From: Anseranas semipalmata | Taxonomy: Eukaryota; Chordata; Aves; Anseriformes; Anseranatidae | Length of the DNA: 64,000 nt | NCBI GenBank assembly: GCA_013399115.1 | Contig: VXAA01007264.1 | Location: 294,344 to 358,343, forward strand | Direction of reading: 5' to 3' | Part shown: positions 1 to 13,558 of the stretch, piece after piece | How positions within the stretch are numbered: the first letter of the stretch is position 1 | Layout: every line of letters starts with the position of its first letter | Program-made: the position numbers and the translations under genes | Notes under the pieces: generated by a model | Seen by the model: only the letters and a program-made list of their open reading frames with translations | What the model was told of the DNA's origin: nothing | The model's database searches: none

Positions 1-3000
1 TTAGCAGTTCATCTCCAACATGTCAGAGGCAACAAGAGCCGTGCTGAGTTCATATCCCCACCCTATGGTCCAAGTTCTGCCTCATCTCTCCAGATGTCTC
101 AATTTAAAGTTACTTAATTCAGTATTTTCAAATGGGCCTATCAACCCATCCCATCTGACCATGGTATAACATCCCCAGAAAGCCAAACAGGAACCTATAA
201 ACTCCTCTGCAAATGCATACACACACTGCTGTAGACATTTTCGTGATCTGCTCAGCCTACAGCAGCTCTCAAGGTGACTGGCCAGGCAGAACTTTCTCTT
301 GCAGTGCACATTTGACAAGGTATGCCTCACTGAAGCCAGTCAGTGTGCAGACTCAGCTTCCACCTCACCAGAAAGACTTCTTTTAAAAAACATATTTCTT
401 GCTGTTTCCAAACACCAAGACAGCCACCTGAATAAGCATCCTGACATTTTCAGTTTGAAGATAGATATTTCAAAGACGCACATTTTCCAGGATTTGTCCT
501 CATGTCAAAGCACAACAAAGATAAATGTCAAAACTAGGCAAATGGCTATAAAACAGTTGTGATTTTCTGGTCTGCTTTACTTATACCAGACTCTCTTGAA
601 AACACGTCCACTTCTTATTGTCTGTTAGAGGGAGAAAATCTTGTCTGGAAACTCAAGCTGCACAACAGGTTAATTACCAGGTATCCAAAAAAATGAGATT
701 AGATGAACAGCCAGTTTCTGTATTTCTTAAGGCAGATAAATTACAGGCTGCTCTGAAGCTCTGCAATGACTTTTTAACTTCAAATAATTATACAATGTAG
801 TTATCTGGAATAATTCAATTTATGCTGAGCCAGCCCATCAGAGCAAACAGAGGGAAGGTCAAAGGGACTGGACATCAGGGCATTTCAGTGAGCTCAAAAA
901 CACCCCACAATAAGGAGGAATGAAGAAACAAGAAGATGATCTTGTTTAGCAATGTCCAAGTGTTTTCAAATGTGCAGATTTGTGTGCATTTTCCACTTGG
1001 GAGAGAGGAGGCAATAAGAGCCTCTGAATAGTGCATCTAATTACACTGACAAAAAGCTTTTCTCTTTCACAGAGATTTTTGAAGAGCCCACATAACCCCA
1101 GGGTGGAAGCTAACTGTCCAAGGATTAGCAAGTTGCCCTTGCACTGGGTACATTTGGATTTAGCTCCATGGGCTGCCCTGGGCACTGCCCCATTCAGTGC
1201 CCAGGAGCCCTCCCGAAAGGTGCTGAGACTCCTGCGCTTCACCCAGAGCTGTGGGCTCTTCCCCAGGAGCTCCTTGTCCAGTTTCAACTGTAGGCTGTAC
1301 AGGTTTGCAAAGATAAACACCCATATAATATTATATCTAGGCTGTTCTCAGTGCCTCCATACCCCACATTTAAAATGCTTTCACATGCTTAGACATTATC
1401 AGGTGCTGGATAAAAACAAAGTGTGGGAAAAGGCTCTTTTCCAGCACCACATCAATCCTCTAGAACCAAGAGAACTAAAGAACAAGAGAGCACGGCTTTG
1501 GTGGGTTTTGTTGTTGTTTTTTGCTTTTTTTCTTCCCCTTGCACAGGACTGCTCAGACAATGCATTCAGCCCTCATAAAACAACACCCATTACATGAAAT
1601 GCCTATGGCACTGGCCCATTCCTTAGCTCTCCACCTTTGCCATCATCTCTCCAAGAGAGTTTAGACAAGCTATGCATTTCAAGAAGTGGGGGGCTTACAC
1701 AGGTGAGGAGGGACCAGGCGATAGCCCAGTTCACACTGCTGCTGCTTTTGCTCATCAGACCTCTGACACACCCCAGAGACACTCTGGAAACAGAATTAGG
1801 ACAAGTTAGGTAGGGAGGAGCATCAGCATTTCCAGTGTTGCATTCTGGAACAGAATCTTTCTCTCTTAGAGGTTAATATAAACCCCAACACTTCTTAAGT
1901 TTGACTGTCTTTTGGGCCAGGACTGAAAAATTAGCACCATAGTGCTTTATGACTATTTTGTAATTAGCTTAAGGAATATTCTGCTCTGCAGCATCACAGG
2001 GAATCCATCTAGACTTTGCCTTGGGAAAGCACAGGGAAATCTCCATTCTTATTAGAGCCACTATATCAATACTAAGGACTGACAAACCAGTTGGAATAGG
2101 ACACATTTTCCTAGTCATTCCCATATGCTTCATTACTGACTTCCTCATTGACATGTTTATCTTCTCATTCCTATCCCAAGGCTTTTCTCAGCCCCCACTT
2201 GATTTACCTGCTTCTTCTCTTTTGTTATAAACCTTTTTATCCATCTGCAGGAGAGAATCAGGCTAGGTAGAAACAAATGTAAAAAATAAAAGTAAAAAGC
2301 AGCCTGAAAACTGTACCTTGGTACTCCCTGCTGGTTTATAATAGGCTTCCACCTTCTTTGAGTTGAGCTCAGGCCATCAACCCTGTGGGTTATCACAGGG
2401 TTCTCTGACCCCCAACATAATGCATTCCTCATGGAGAAAGCAACCAGGGTGACCTCATCAGGATGACCTGCATCAGCTCAGCTCTTAAGAGGCTTGGAAT
2501 TGGTATGAATTTGGACCCTGATTTGGGAATATGTATCAGGTTTTTGGTATGGAGCATATGGTTTAGTCAATCATCCGCTTATTGAGTCAAATTCTGCATC
2601 TGCTGTATCTTTATTAAGATCTTAGTCTCTGGATTGGAGTTTGAAGCTTTCTAGTCAGGAGGCAAAGCTCTGTCCTAGGCAGTCATGTAAAAGAAACTCT
2701 TCAGAAGCTTCATCGGACTAGAAGTTGTTGCCCTTTCTTTCTACCAATACAGCAAGAAAAATAAAGATGTTTCTGATCTCCCCACTTTCTAGCTTGGACC
2801 CCATGCAAAAGCTGCAACACAGATTTGACAGTAGGGAAAAAATAAACTAGCCTTTTCTACTAGTTATGAATAGCTTCAGTTTATATTATACTTAGCTGTA
2901 TATTGTTGCACTCGAGGAACAGTAACCCTCATTTGTAGCCTACAAGTGAGTGTGATGGATGTGACTCGGTATGTAATAGTCTAAAAATACTTGTGTGTGA

Positions 3001-6000
3001 TTATAGTTCAAATGAAGGTAGGTAAAATTACCAAGTGGACTCCTGAGGTTGATTTCTCATGTGAATGCATAGATTTAACCCAATAGCTGACAATAAAAGA
3101 GCAAAGAGGAAAATAATAGCACAGGAAGACATGCAAAAGCAACACACATGGTAGTTTAAGAGATGAGCGTTAGCTTTAAGAAGGACATCTTTAAGGAAGA
3201 TGCCAGTATTTCAGGCCAGCTAGATTCAAAATATCATAGAAAATTACAAAACTGTTTTCTGGAAAATTCCTTGTCATGGTCCATCAGAGGAGACAGGCTC
3301 AGAGAGAGGGATGGAGGCCATACAAGGTGCAAAGTCACTGGACCTTCCCAGACCCCATAACATATGTACTTAAGGAAAAAACAGACGTGCTCTCAGACCA
3401 TTCTCGTTATTTGTAGAGGGGTTGTGCCCATTCCCAAGTGCATTGTCTCTGCTAACAATCATCCTAACTGCTACAGCTGTGCTAAAGGGGTTGTTCTGTG
3501 ACTGCTGCCATTCTCAGATGAAAAGAAGCATCAGGGTTCAATCTTAAACTGGTGTTCACAGGGCTGTGAACTGGCCCAGTATGAAAAAATAAGGTTCCAG
3601 TGGGGAACGAAGGAGGCTGGAGGTCTGAGACCGTGTGAGGGGTCCTTCAGCCAGCCCAGGAGCTGCCCTGGTGCAAGCAAGCCTCGTGACCAGGGCGACA
3701 GCTATATCTACACTGCCATCTAACAGTAAATACCAGCTTTAACAGCTATCGCACTTAAATTAAATCATCATGGTCAGTCTCTTATTTTCCCCCTAAATAC
3801 ACCACCATATTATATTGGCCCTTGACCTGTGAAGCCACAGATCAATTATCATCACCGTATTTTGGATGTTGTATCTGGACCCTGCCAGGGCTTCCTCACC
3901 ACCACAGAGGATTGTTGGCCTCACTAGATGGGCGTGGGTGTCCATCCTCAGGGCGTCCGTTTCCTTCCTGTTACTTAGAAGGGGAAGCGATGGAGTGTGC
4001 ATGTGCACCTGTCTAAAGCACAGTCCCTCATAAACATCTGTGGCCTTTAGATATGTGTAGTCAAATGCAATTAGGAACAAACATTGTTAGCTTTTCCAAG
4101 CCCAGCCATGCTACAGGCAAAGCAGCAACACTAGTCAAGCCTAATTAAAGGGGTCATTTAAAAAAAGAGCATGAAGAGTAGTGCCTTTTACCATTTTTCT
4201 TTGCTGCTTAGTGAAGCAAATAAAGCTTCTGTCTCCAGCAGCTGTCTCCTTTTCCACTGGGGCTGACACCTCTGCTCCCCCCAGCCCCAGTCACCACTGA
4301 CAGTTTCTGTCTCTCTGAAATGAATCAGAAAAAGTGAACACGAATTTTTTCTAGTTAGAAGAAACGGTGTCAAACCGTTCTGACCTGAAAATGCAACTTG
4401 CCTGGAAATGATTTAGTGTTTGGGGGTTTAGTAGATGTTTTACAGCCCCGAGAGCCCGATGTCAGCTCAGATCCTGCTTCTTATGGAGTGGTTTCTGCCT
4501 GCTCCCAGCCTTTGCTGGGAGGAGCTATGAAAGCAATGCCTGCACACAATGCAGAGTTCCTGTCTTCAGTGTGACTCTGAGGCACACACGGATAGCAAGG
4601 GACATGCCTGGGCCTCCACAGAACCCTGGGACGTGCCATCCAGCAGGGTTTGGGATGGTGCAGTTTCCACCACAAGCACATCTTGTGCCTTCAGAGGAAG
4701 GGGAGCCTGCCACGGCAGGTGGTGAAGCAGAAGAGAGGCCAGGGTATTGTGAACATGGCCCAGCCTTAGCTCACATATTGGAGACACACGCACCCCTGCA
4801 AACAGCCCTATGGAGGCCAAGTCATGGCAAACCCAACACATAGGGCAGTAACCAGCCCCCTGCCCCTGTTCCATCTCCTGCTGGGGCCAACTTGATCCCT
4901 AGGACATTCCAAACTTCCATTGGTTCTCTTCCCTGCTCCCAGAGATCAAGCAAAGAATTGGATGTCAAGGGCAGCGTTTACCTGATCTACACTGGGCATC
5001 TAGGAGTTAGACAAATCTGAGCTAATCGCTATGGGCTCCACTAATAATCACTAAGGAGAAATACTCGTTTATTCATCAGATCTAAATAGGTTCCTCAATG
5101 AGGTGGAGAGCTCTATGTAACTTCCACTTTCTCATAGCTGTAACATAACTCTGGAACAACTGGCTTAGACCTAACTATTTGTACTGCACATTTTTAAGCT
5201 CCTAAGTAAGGGCAGATGCATTTACTTTAGAGGGAGAGAATTAGCCTGAAGGGTAAGACACAAATATACATCTCTATTGGCATCAGCAAGTGACCCGAGT
5301 GCCTCAGCTTCCATGGGAGATGTAGTTGACACAGTCAGAGTCTAAGGAGCTATTCCACTGTCCTGCAAGAGATGCCCAAAACAACAGTCTGTCTTTGGGT
5401 TAATATTCAGAACTGGTGTTGGCTAGAAGTTGGATTCACTAGCAGTCTAATCTTATTTTATACACTGTGCTGTACAATGCCTGTTTTTTATCTGCTGCTC
5501 CAGATAGCACAGATCTTCCATAGATGTAATGGGGAGTATTTACAAAGGTCTTATCATCATGCCCTTTACATTTAAGTTTAGGCTACTTAACTAATCTGTA
5601 AGTTTCTTTTTTCCATAACATGATTATACACTTTTTCAGCACAGAGCATCCTGGAAGGTACAGGGAGCTTTGTAACCTTTCATTTACTGCTTTCTGCTCA
5701 TTTGTTTTTCTCCCTGGAGCCCCAACAGACAGTGCCAAGATACCTGTATGGTACCAACATTGTAGTGAGGCTAACCTCAGGTGTTTGCATAATTTTCTTT
5801 TATATTTTCTCATCTACTTGCTCCCCAAACCTCTCCCTGATCAATTACTACCCGAGTGTTGCTAAAGCAGCTTCTTGCCTGCCTCTTCTCTGTTCCTAAC
5901 ACCCTCCTGCATCTAAGGACAAAGCCTGAAATTTCTTGCAGGAGTTTTCTTTACTGCCTTCAGTCCTCTGGAGTCTTTAATTCAGTGCAGCTGCCTTGCA

Positions 6001-6247
6001 TAGACAAAGCAATGCTGTTAACCTTCATACCAAATATAACCTTTTAATCCACCAGTATGTCTTCCACTTCTGGACTACACTTGCGACCAAGAGCACAAGT
6101 TCACTCTCAATGGAGCTGCAAGCACCAGCTTCAGGTTTTTGCTTTTTACCGTGGGGCTGTGTAAGAATTGCCTTGCCCCACAACTTCTTCTTGTCTGTGA
6201 TTCACCTCCTTACATCTTTTCCTTTTGTCCCTGATCCAATCACTGTT

Positions 6248-6367
6248 ATCTTGACATTTAGTGCAGAGCACAAATCAGTAACTCCAAATCTTGACATTTA
6301 TTCCCATGCACAAATCAACCGCTCCAAATCTTGACATTTATTGCCAAGCACAAATCAACAGCTCCAA
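6248..6367. repeat. Three tandem copies of a 40-bp unit
   Basis: Units at 6248-6287, 6288-6327 and 6328-6367 each begin atcttgacattta and end caaatca-n-gctccaa. They have the same length and only a few differences, mostly in the middle. They show no link to a known transposon. Confidence 0.93.
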
Positions 6368-7439
6368 TTCCTGCAGCTACTAAGAATTACTTTCATTAAG
6401 ATGTTTTTTCCTCCCCTCACTATACATTTAATCCTCTTAGCTTTTGGAGAGGACATGCAGGCCAGTATTGCATCTTTCAACCCCCTTAAGAGTTTGGACA
6501 ACTTGTTCGGTCAGGACATGTAGCAATGCAGACTCAGCTCTCAGCTACAAGTCCCAGTGCATACACACAGGCAGGTGCCACAGATGAGCTTCTATCTGAT
6601 GATTTATTGAGCTGTGGTAGCTTGACCACTACACTACAGTAATTTCACTGCATGTTTCAGCCCTGGCATTCTCAACGCTCACTCTAAGAACATGATGAAG
6701 AGTTGCAGTGATTAAACCAAAGCATTTATATGAACGGTCAGGACTCAGCAGCAGTCTTGCTTCATGCCTTTTCCCCTTGCATTTTTGTCTTAAATATTTA
6801 ACATATTTTACTACTTCACATATTGGTTCACATCAAGAGCTTTTGAGAAACCAAGGAAAGTGGCAGAGATCTTCAACCTTGCTTTTTCTTCTTCTTTCTA
6901 ATGCAAATTAAGTCTCGTTTAAAGATACTGTCCCTTGTCCACAAATCCCTCCAGAAATGCCCATAAGTTGGTGGCAAGTGCTTCAATCACTAGCCTTCCT
7001 ACTACAGATGGTAAGCCCATTTTGACAGCAATCCAGAGTCCTAGGCTGTCCTCCTACTGAGGTACACTGCTGTTGTAGCACCTGATATGTCAGCACATCC
7101 CTTACCTTCCTGTGTATTTACATCTCTATCCCTCCCAGAAAAGTCATACATCTTTTTACTCATCCAAGAGTTTATCCTTCCTGCGTTACTTAGACTGGAG
7201 AACATATAATAAAAACAATGCCTACCGCATGTTCCATCTAAGATATTTTCTACCTAAATGGTGCAGCCATTAAAGGAGGATCCTGGAATCCATTCTGTTT
7301 CCCAGAGAGCTCTTGATCCACACTCCGATCTTGAGAAAATCTTCTAATTGCCCCTGTCTCAGCTACTTTACTCTGAATTGGAAGTGTTGCTTCTGTTCAA
7401 CAAATGTGATGCATTAAGTGCTTTGAGATCCCCAGAGCA

Positions 7440-7463
7440 AAAAAAAAAAAAAANAAAAAAAAA
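7440..7463. repeat. A-run containing an unresolved base
   Basis: A homopolymer with a single N at 7454. The preceding gtgctttgagatccccagag is like the end of some amniote SINEs, so this could be a retroposed tail, but the body is not clear. Confidence 0.7.
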
Positions 7464-9754
7464 GACTAATGCTGGAAGGTTTGGCAGGCAAAAGCAGCAA
7501 GGATCTCTGGTCCCACAGCTCTGTGCTTAACACGGTCAATGCAGACTGACTTCAGTTTGCTGATTCTGATTACAGTTATTCTGCTGCTGCAGAATCAGTC
7601 CTATACAGAAGTCACACAGAGAGATGAACACATCCCATTCTTGATGCTCTTGCTGGAGACAAGCACAGAGGGCAGCAGTCAGGACTCAAAGCCTGTGTGT
7701 GCTGCAGAAAACCAGTACCATCACTTCCAAGCCATGGAGCTTGGCATGGGTTCTTGTTCCCTCAGCTCCAGATCTGCTGTTTGCCTTCTTTTTGTACTTT
7801 ATGTTGGATTCTTGGAGGATACTATGCTTCTGATTATTGCTGATTAATAATCAACTGTAAAGTAAAACAACCTGCTGAAGATCAGAAGGTTCTGGTGCAT
7901 GAGGTGCCCCGTGGCTGGTCGTGAGACAGCAAACCAGGTTACATGACCCACAAAGGGGTTGCTCTCCATGGTTGTAGATGTGGAATACTTCCACAAGCAT
8001 CACTTTCTTCACAGCAGACCCTCATGAGAAGACACAGCTCTTGGCCACAGAGAAATGCTATGGCCCTATGAAGAGCCCCAAGACTCTTAGCAGACTACCA
8101 CTGGGATGCTGAGCATTCCAACATGATGAAGAAAGCATGGAGCATTGTTTTGCTGTGTGTGACAGTCCTGGAAGCACCACAGCAAATCAGAGGGAAGGAA
8201 GGACCACTAGCAATGCACAAGGCTCTACTGAGGAAGCAGTACCTGCATGAACACCTCCAGAACTGCATCTCACCTTCCTGCACTAGGTCCTTTAGGGACT
8301 TGCTCTTAAGACTGCCTAGAGCAGTAGCTAGTCAACCTTGAACCCATTCCCTCCAGCCATCTACAGAGCCAAACCTTCACCTCTGCTCCCATCTGGCACA
8401 ACCCAGGGCTAACAGCAACCGTGTCCATGTTTGCCTTCTCTTTTCTCCCTTCCCGACATGCATTTACAACTTAACCAGATGTGCAGGGTTCCAACAGAAG
8501 CCCCCCAGTTTCCTTTGCCCACCAGTTTTCCTCTTTATATCTGGCTCTCTTTCCCAGTTGCCCATCAGGGACAAGTCTGGAAGGAAAGATCCATCCTTTG
8601 GAGAGCTCAGCTTCTCAAGAAGGCAAAGGCACTCTGAGTAGTACACATGAAACAAACACCTGTGATTCAGACTGAGGCTAGCCTAGAGGTTAACGCCAGG
8701 ATCAGAAGTGAGGAAAGCCAGAGCCAAGGCAGGAAGTAAACTTATATCTCTGGGGTCAGCACTTCCAATTAGTCGAAATTTTTCTGAACCTAAAACGGTG
8801 CCCTGATTGCTCTCCCAGGACTGCTGTCTACTGCAGCTTCTTCAATTTATTTCCAGTGTTACTGGATACTTTGTAAGCAGCATAAAGAATTCCTATAGTT
8901 GAAAAGGGAAGTCTTTTGGTGGTGACTGTCACAGATTCCTGCCTGACTGTTCCAGATGTCTCTACAAGACCACACCACTCCAGTCAGACTTCCTTTCTTC
9001 CTTCATTCAGCTGAGGCAATTCTGGGTTTGGGGCATTAAATGCTCCATGTCCAGCCCCAGCACTACAGGAGGAGTGTGGCTGTCACAGATTGCAATGAGG
9101 TGAGGCAATGCGGTGCTGAGTAGCTAAAACAGCTTGGAACAGACAAGCTCAGACAGCAATCCTATCCACCATGAATGGGTTCTGAATAGGATTCCTCTGG
9201 GAGGCAAAGCACTCCAGACTCGACATGAAACATCCTTCATTAGGAAGAGACTAAATTATGGTTTGTATTGCACAAATAGGCAAGTAATTGGAGAGCAGCT
9301 CCAGCTCTCTGGTATCCATTACAGCGGGGTTTTAACAGCACTTTCACGGACTGAGAAGGGAAGGGCACTGCAGGGAGTCAGACATGCGTGTTTAGAAGTG
9401 GTGGTATTTTTTTGTTTGTTTTTAAGAAATAAACTGTTTTCAGCTTGTATCAAAAGACTGTTGCCAGCTCAGATCAGGTTCTACGTTCAGATATAAGCCA
9501 ACATAGGTGTTTTGTGAACAACCCTTCTGAAAGGTCAGTAGCAGGTTTTAACTCTGATTTGCTGTACCACAGTACATCATAACAGGAAGTTCATTGGCAG
9601 CAAGGGAGTGTTAACCTCTGATTTTCTAAGCTATCAGATGAGAGATTAAATGCTGCTTGATGATATGTGTCACCCTACTGTATCACCGCTGCACTTGGGC
9701 TACTGGGGTTGGTCTTGGCAATCTAGCTGACGAGTAACATTTATCCTCTTCACA

Positions 9755-9812
9755 CCTGTGAAATATCCTTATCCCCATTTCTGAGATGGGAAACTGAGGC
9801 ACAGAAAAACAA
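9755..9812 (-). mobile_element. MIR-like SINE fragment
   Basis: The + strand has atccccatttctgagatggg followed by aaactgaggcacagaaaaac, the reverse complement of the conserved MIR core and 3' part. No head region is recognisable. Confidence 0.58.
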
Positions 9813-10544
9813 AGGACTGGATCTGCAATGAGACTTAGCTATATCATTTGTCAATGCTTAGCTACTATGGAAGCCACCAAGTCCTTTTCCTGTTTCCATC
9901 TACATGGGCATTCAAAAGAGGTTTCCTCCTGGACTCACAGCACAATTCAATGGTGTTTACACATTTAACATGTTCAAGTAACACAAGGGCTCTCAGCAAA
10001 TACAGCTTAGCTATCTTCTTCAGTGCAAAGATCCCTGCTCTGCGTGTTAATCTTATCTCTTTGGTGCTGCCTGTGTTGTTTAATCTCCCTGTGGTATATT
10101 CCCCTTCCTGCATCGAATGAATCTCTCATACTGCTGGAGCTGTGGGACTCTGAGCTCTGTCTACAGAACTGGAGCCTCTAGTCCAGAGTAACCCTGTTTG
10201 GAAGCCTTGTTGCTTGTATTCCATGAAATCTAACATCTCTGCTTTGTGAGGCTGACTTCAAATGGTTAAACCAATGTGCTTGAATCCCCAGTACTTAAAT
10301 GCGACTCAAATAGCCATCTAATTCAGCTGTGCTGTTCTGACAATTAAATCATACACTGTATCATTACTGCCTGTGCTGCTATTCAAGGCCATCAGCCTCT
10401 CATTCCCCATTGATAATGGAATCAGCGCCCTATAGTAGGGATTTAACTAAAGTATCCTTCCTCAGCTTATAAAAGAACCCTAGTATCTCTTCCTGTGTCA
10501 AATTCACATGGCATTGTCCTTCAAAATATCTCATGGCAAAATCC

Positions 10545-10632
10545 TCTTATCAGTGGGGAAACTGAGGCACTGGGTGATTTTACAACGTGAGGCAGAGAGT
10601 GCAAGGTGTAGACACAAGGTTTCCTGACTTTC
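10545..10632 (-). mobile_element. MIR-like SINE fragment
   Basis: Contains gtggggaaactgaggcactg followed by a decayed stretch with aaggtttcctgactttc, similar in order to the antisense MIR sequence. Diverged. Confidence 0.45.
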
Positions 10633-12320
10633 TCTCATGCCCGAGGAGGATGAGGCCACCGCTGTGACATTGCTATGAAGTCTAGTGCCACATGAGATGT
10701 TGCCCACCGTGCTGGATGGGCAGCTGAAGGACACTCCTTAGCACCTCAGATTAGACTAGGCACCTGTGTTTAAGAGGCCAAATCTTACCCCCACTTGCAC
10801 TTTTAAAAGCAAGGAGCTCTAAAACAACACCATGGAATTGCAGGTTATTCATGTTCCAGAGTTGTCCTCCCCTCAAGAGGAACTTTTCCTGTCTAGAAAG
10901 GGAGGGCTAAGGAAACACCTGTTGCATCTTCAGAGTACAGACATTCAGAGCTTGGACATAAGCCCACACCTAGGTACATACCTGGAGAACCTCCACACCA
11001 AGAAAACTGGAGATAAAATTCAGGTCTTTTCTTGCAGCAGACCTAGAGCCAGCCCTCCTGGCAGGACAGGTGAGCCAGGCTTGGCCAGAGCCCCATGGAC
11101 AAATCCTCTACCCCATAGCAGCTGCAGTGGAGCCAATCCAGATGAGTTACCCAGCCCCTTCCTACAGTGCTCCTGCAGGCAGTGGGGTAGCTCCATGACA
11201 TCCCTCAGGGTCCCTCCCTCATGAAGTCCGAGGAGAACAAAAGGGACTGGTGCAGGGTGAAGAAGGGAACGTGCACCAAGAAGGGAAACAGGCCCTATAG
11301 CTTTCAACACCAAAACTCCAGCCTGAGCCAAGGAAGCACATTCCCCTTCTGCTGGCAGCTCTTACAATATTGCATGATGAGAAGAAAATAGAAAGAAACA
11401 ACCGAACTCAAAGGTCAGCATTGACTGCTATCTCACTCACAATCACATCTGTCCTATTCGATCTAGCAGTAGTCCTGTAGTATTTCCCCAGGGCTCGGGA
11501 GCAAGGCAGCAAGTCACTCTCCAGGCTCTGAACATCCCACCCCTAGAGGTCTGGCTGCTGGGGCCAACTGCGAGACAGCACAACAAGGGCTGAGCCCCAT
11601 CCTGCGGGAGCTGCTTTAACCCTAGGCTCAAGTGCTTGGTCCCTGCCTGAGCTACAGCCCTGATTGTGCCTGGCCATGGGTCTGCTCAATTGCTATGGAT
11701 GCATCTGGTGACCAGAGAACCCTGCTCGCCCTGGCTGCCACCCCAGGCCTGCCCCTCTCCCCTTGTTCAGGGTCATGGGATGGGGTCTTGCTGGTGAGAC
11801 CACTGCCCTGGGGTTTGTGTTGTGGTCCTCAGCTCCCATTGTGCTTTGACATTTAGGTCTTTTGCTCCTTCCTTTCTCATCTAGCCCTAGCAGAGCAGAT
11901 AACATTGCAATGCAACCTGCAGAGAAGTCTTTTCAAATAAATAAATAAATAAGTTATGTTGTTCTTGACAGCTAAGCTTTAAAAAAAAAAAAAAAAGCCT
12001 TTTAAAAGTATAAAAGACCGCCTCCTGACCCCAGGAGCTGAACTCTTTAGGAAAACGTGGGACTTTACAAAGCAGATTTTTTTTTACCATTATTTCCTAA
12101 TCGTGAAAATTGGCAACACTTCAGACATTTCAAAACAGCAAAAGCTTCAGATACAAGCTCTAGCGAAGTCCCCATTCCCTGAAGACTTACGAATTGTTGT
12201 TACGCCAGAAGACCAGGGCTCATCAACTCCCGTGTTATTGGCATCTTTCCCCTTCTGACTGTTCTACAGTCACCCTTGCAAATCTTAAACCATATTTCTT
12301 TTTTTTCCTCTCTTTCCCAG

Positions 12321-12438
12321 GCCACCACAGAACCCCCCAGAAAGAAACCGGACCCTGTCACGTCGGAGACGGTGGTGATCTGGGGGCTGCGCCTCTGGCA
12401 GGTGATTGGTATCTTTGCCATCTTTGTCCTGGCAGTCA
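12321..12438 (+). CDS. TMIE: TMIE coding exon with pre-membrane linker and first part of the transmembrane helix
   Basis: TMIE is a small membrane protein of the hair-cell mechanotransduction complex, working with TMC1/2, LHFPL5 and PCDH15 at stereocilia tips (family knowledge). This 118-bp exon encodes 39 residues plus one base. A proline- and lysine-rich linker (ATTEPPRKKPDPVTS) is followed by ETVVIWGLRLWQVIGIF and the hydrophobic run AIFVLAV, the start of the single membrane helix. A pyrimidine-rich tract ending in tttcccag precedes it, and a perfect gtaagt donor follows. The last base (A) completes an Ile codon with the next exon at 31386. The match to mammalian TMIE around ETVV-W--RLW-V-GIF--FVL is recognised from memory, not from a search. 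Nothing upstream could be identified as the leader exon, so the N-terminus is missing. A TMIE paralog is the main alternative. Confidence 0.88.
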
Positions 12439-13307
12439 GTAAGTCATAATTCTCTGCCTCACACCCACCACAGCACCACCCCACATAGGACCTGTTTCTG
12501 ACCCAACCTGGAGAAGACTACAGGCCAAATGGCCACAGAAGTCACAGGCTGAGGCTCTTTGGTGCTTGGCATTGCTGAGGGTTTTGTTGTTGTTCCCCAA
12601 GAAGGGAGAGGCAGATGGGGTGTTCGAGGGAACCACAGATCAGCCACAACGGCTCCACCCTGTAATGCACTGATCAACAGGTCCTAGCTGGTGGCACCCC
12701 AGAGCAGAAGACAGACTATAGGACTGTGCCACAGGTGGGGCTGTTGTCAGCTGCAGTACCACATTCAGGCTCAAATACATCTTACAGCCATGGTCTTGCC
12801 CTGTCACACAACTTGGCAAGAATCCTACCTTGTCACACAACCCAGACAAGCTGTATATGACCTTTTGTGGCGCTGTCCCACATGCTATGATAAGAAACCT
12901 CAAGAGGTCTGTGGTTACAGCCAGACCTGGCATTAGGGTACCTAACTGCTATTCTGGGTGCCAAGACTCCCCACTTGATTTTAGCAGGGCTTTCAAGACC
13001 TAGAAAAGTCCTTTTTGGATCCAGTCATCAGGAAGCCACTGACTCAGACCTGGTGACTGTGGTGGGATCAGGCACTCTCCTGGCACACTTTGAGGATCTG
13101 TCTGGGTATGGCTGATTCCCCACCTGAATGTCTTCATTCACTTTCATCCCCTTGCAGCTCACCCTTGGGAAACAGTATTTAAACTAGTTCACTGTGCACT
13201 GCAAACTAATGTCATAAGTTTGCTTATGAGAATATCACCTGGTACAAGACCATAACCCTATTAAGTTCAAAGGAAGGATCTTCTGCTCTCTCCTTGAGAG
13301 AACTCAT

Positions 13308-13331
13308 CACACACACACACACACACACACA
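13308..13331. repeat. (CA)12 microsatellite
   Basis: Uninterrupted CA run followed by a short A-run. Confidence 0.97.
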
Positions 13332-13461
13332 AAAATAGATCTATTGGATACAAATAACACTCGACAGACCCATTTCATTTTCCTATCTTCTTATTACTCT
13401 CCAGTCATTTGCAAAATGTTTAACTAATTCATTTCTTCTAGCATCTTTCCAGGAAAGGACA

Positions 13462-13558
13462 TGGTCCTGGGCAGCCTGCTCTAGGTGGCCCTGCTTGAGC
13501 AAGGGTTTGGGACTAGATGGCCTCCAGAGATCCCTTCCAACTCAACCATTCTGTGAAA
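13462..13558 (+). mobile_element. CR1 3' end fragment
   Basis: Short sense copy of the CR1 terminus with the phrases gcctgctctaggtggccctg, ggactagatggcctccagag and cccttccaactcaaccattc followed by tgtga. Nothing coding is left. Confidence 0.92.

Larger units (their letters stand above)
1..12320. other. Upstream flank or first intron of TMIE, no recognisable exon
   Basis: The longest frame here (1031-1597, + strand, 188 codons) has no familiar domain, and its length is within what chance gives over 64 kb. The TMIE leader exon (signal peptide plus a few residues, expected to end on a codon boundary before a GT donor) was looked for and not found; it may lie before base 1. The stretch contains the 40-bp tandem repeat at 6248-6367, MIR-like fragments near 9755 and 10545, an A-run with one N at 7454, and otherwise unremarkable DNA. 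Confidence 0.7.

Noticed and set aside
1031..1597. 188-codon frame on the + strand
   Set aside because: No domain, signal or splice context. A frame of this length is expected about once by chance in 64 kb read in six frames.
7539..7847. Frame beginning with a signal-peptide-like hydrophobic stretch, considered as TMIE exon 1
   Set aside because: No usable GT donor on a codon boundary follows the hydrophobic part, and no family residues are present.
11036..11067. Small segment with ttcttgcag before it and gtgagc after it, considered as an exon
   Set aside because: Only about 32 bp, no link in frame with the TMIE exons, and no similarity to the expected proline-rich linker.
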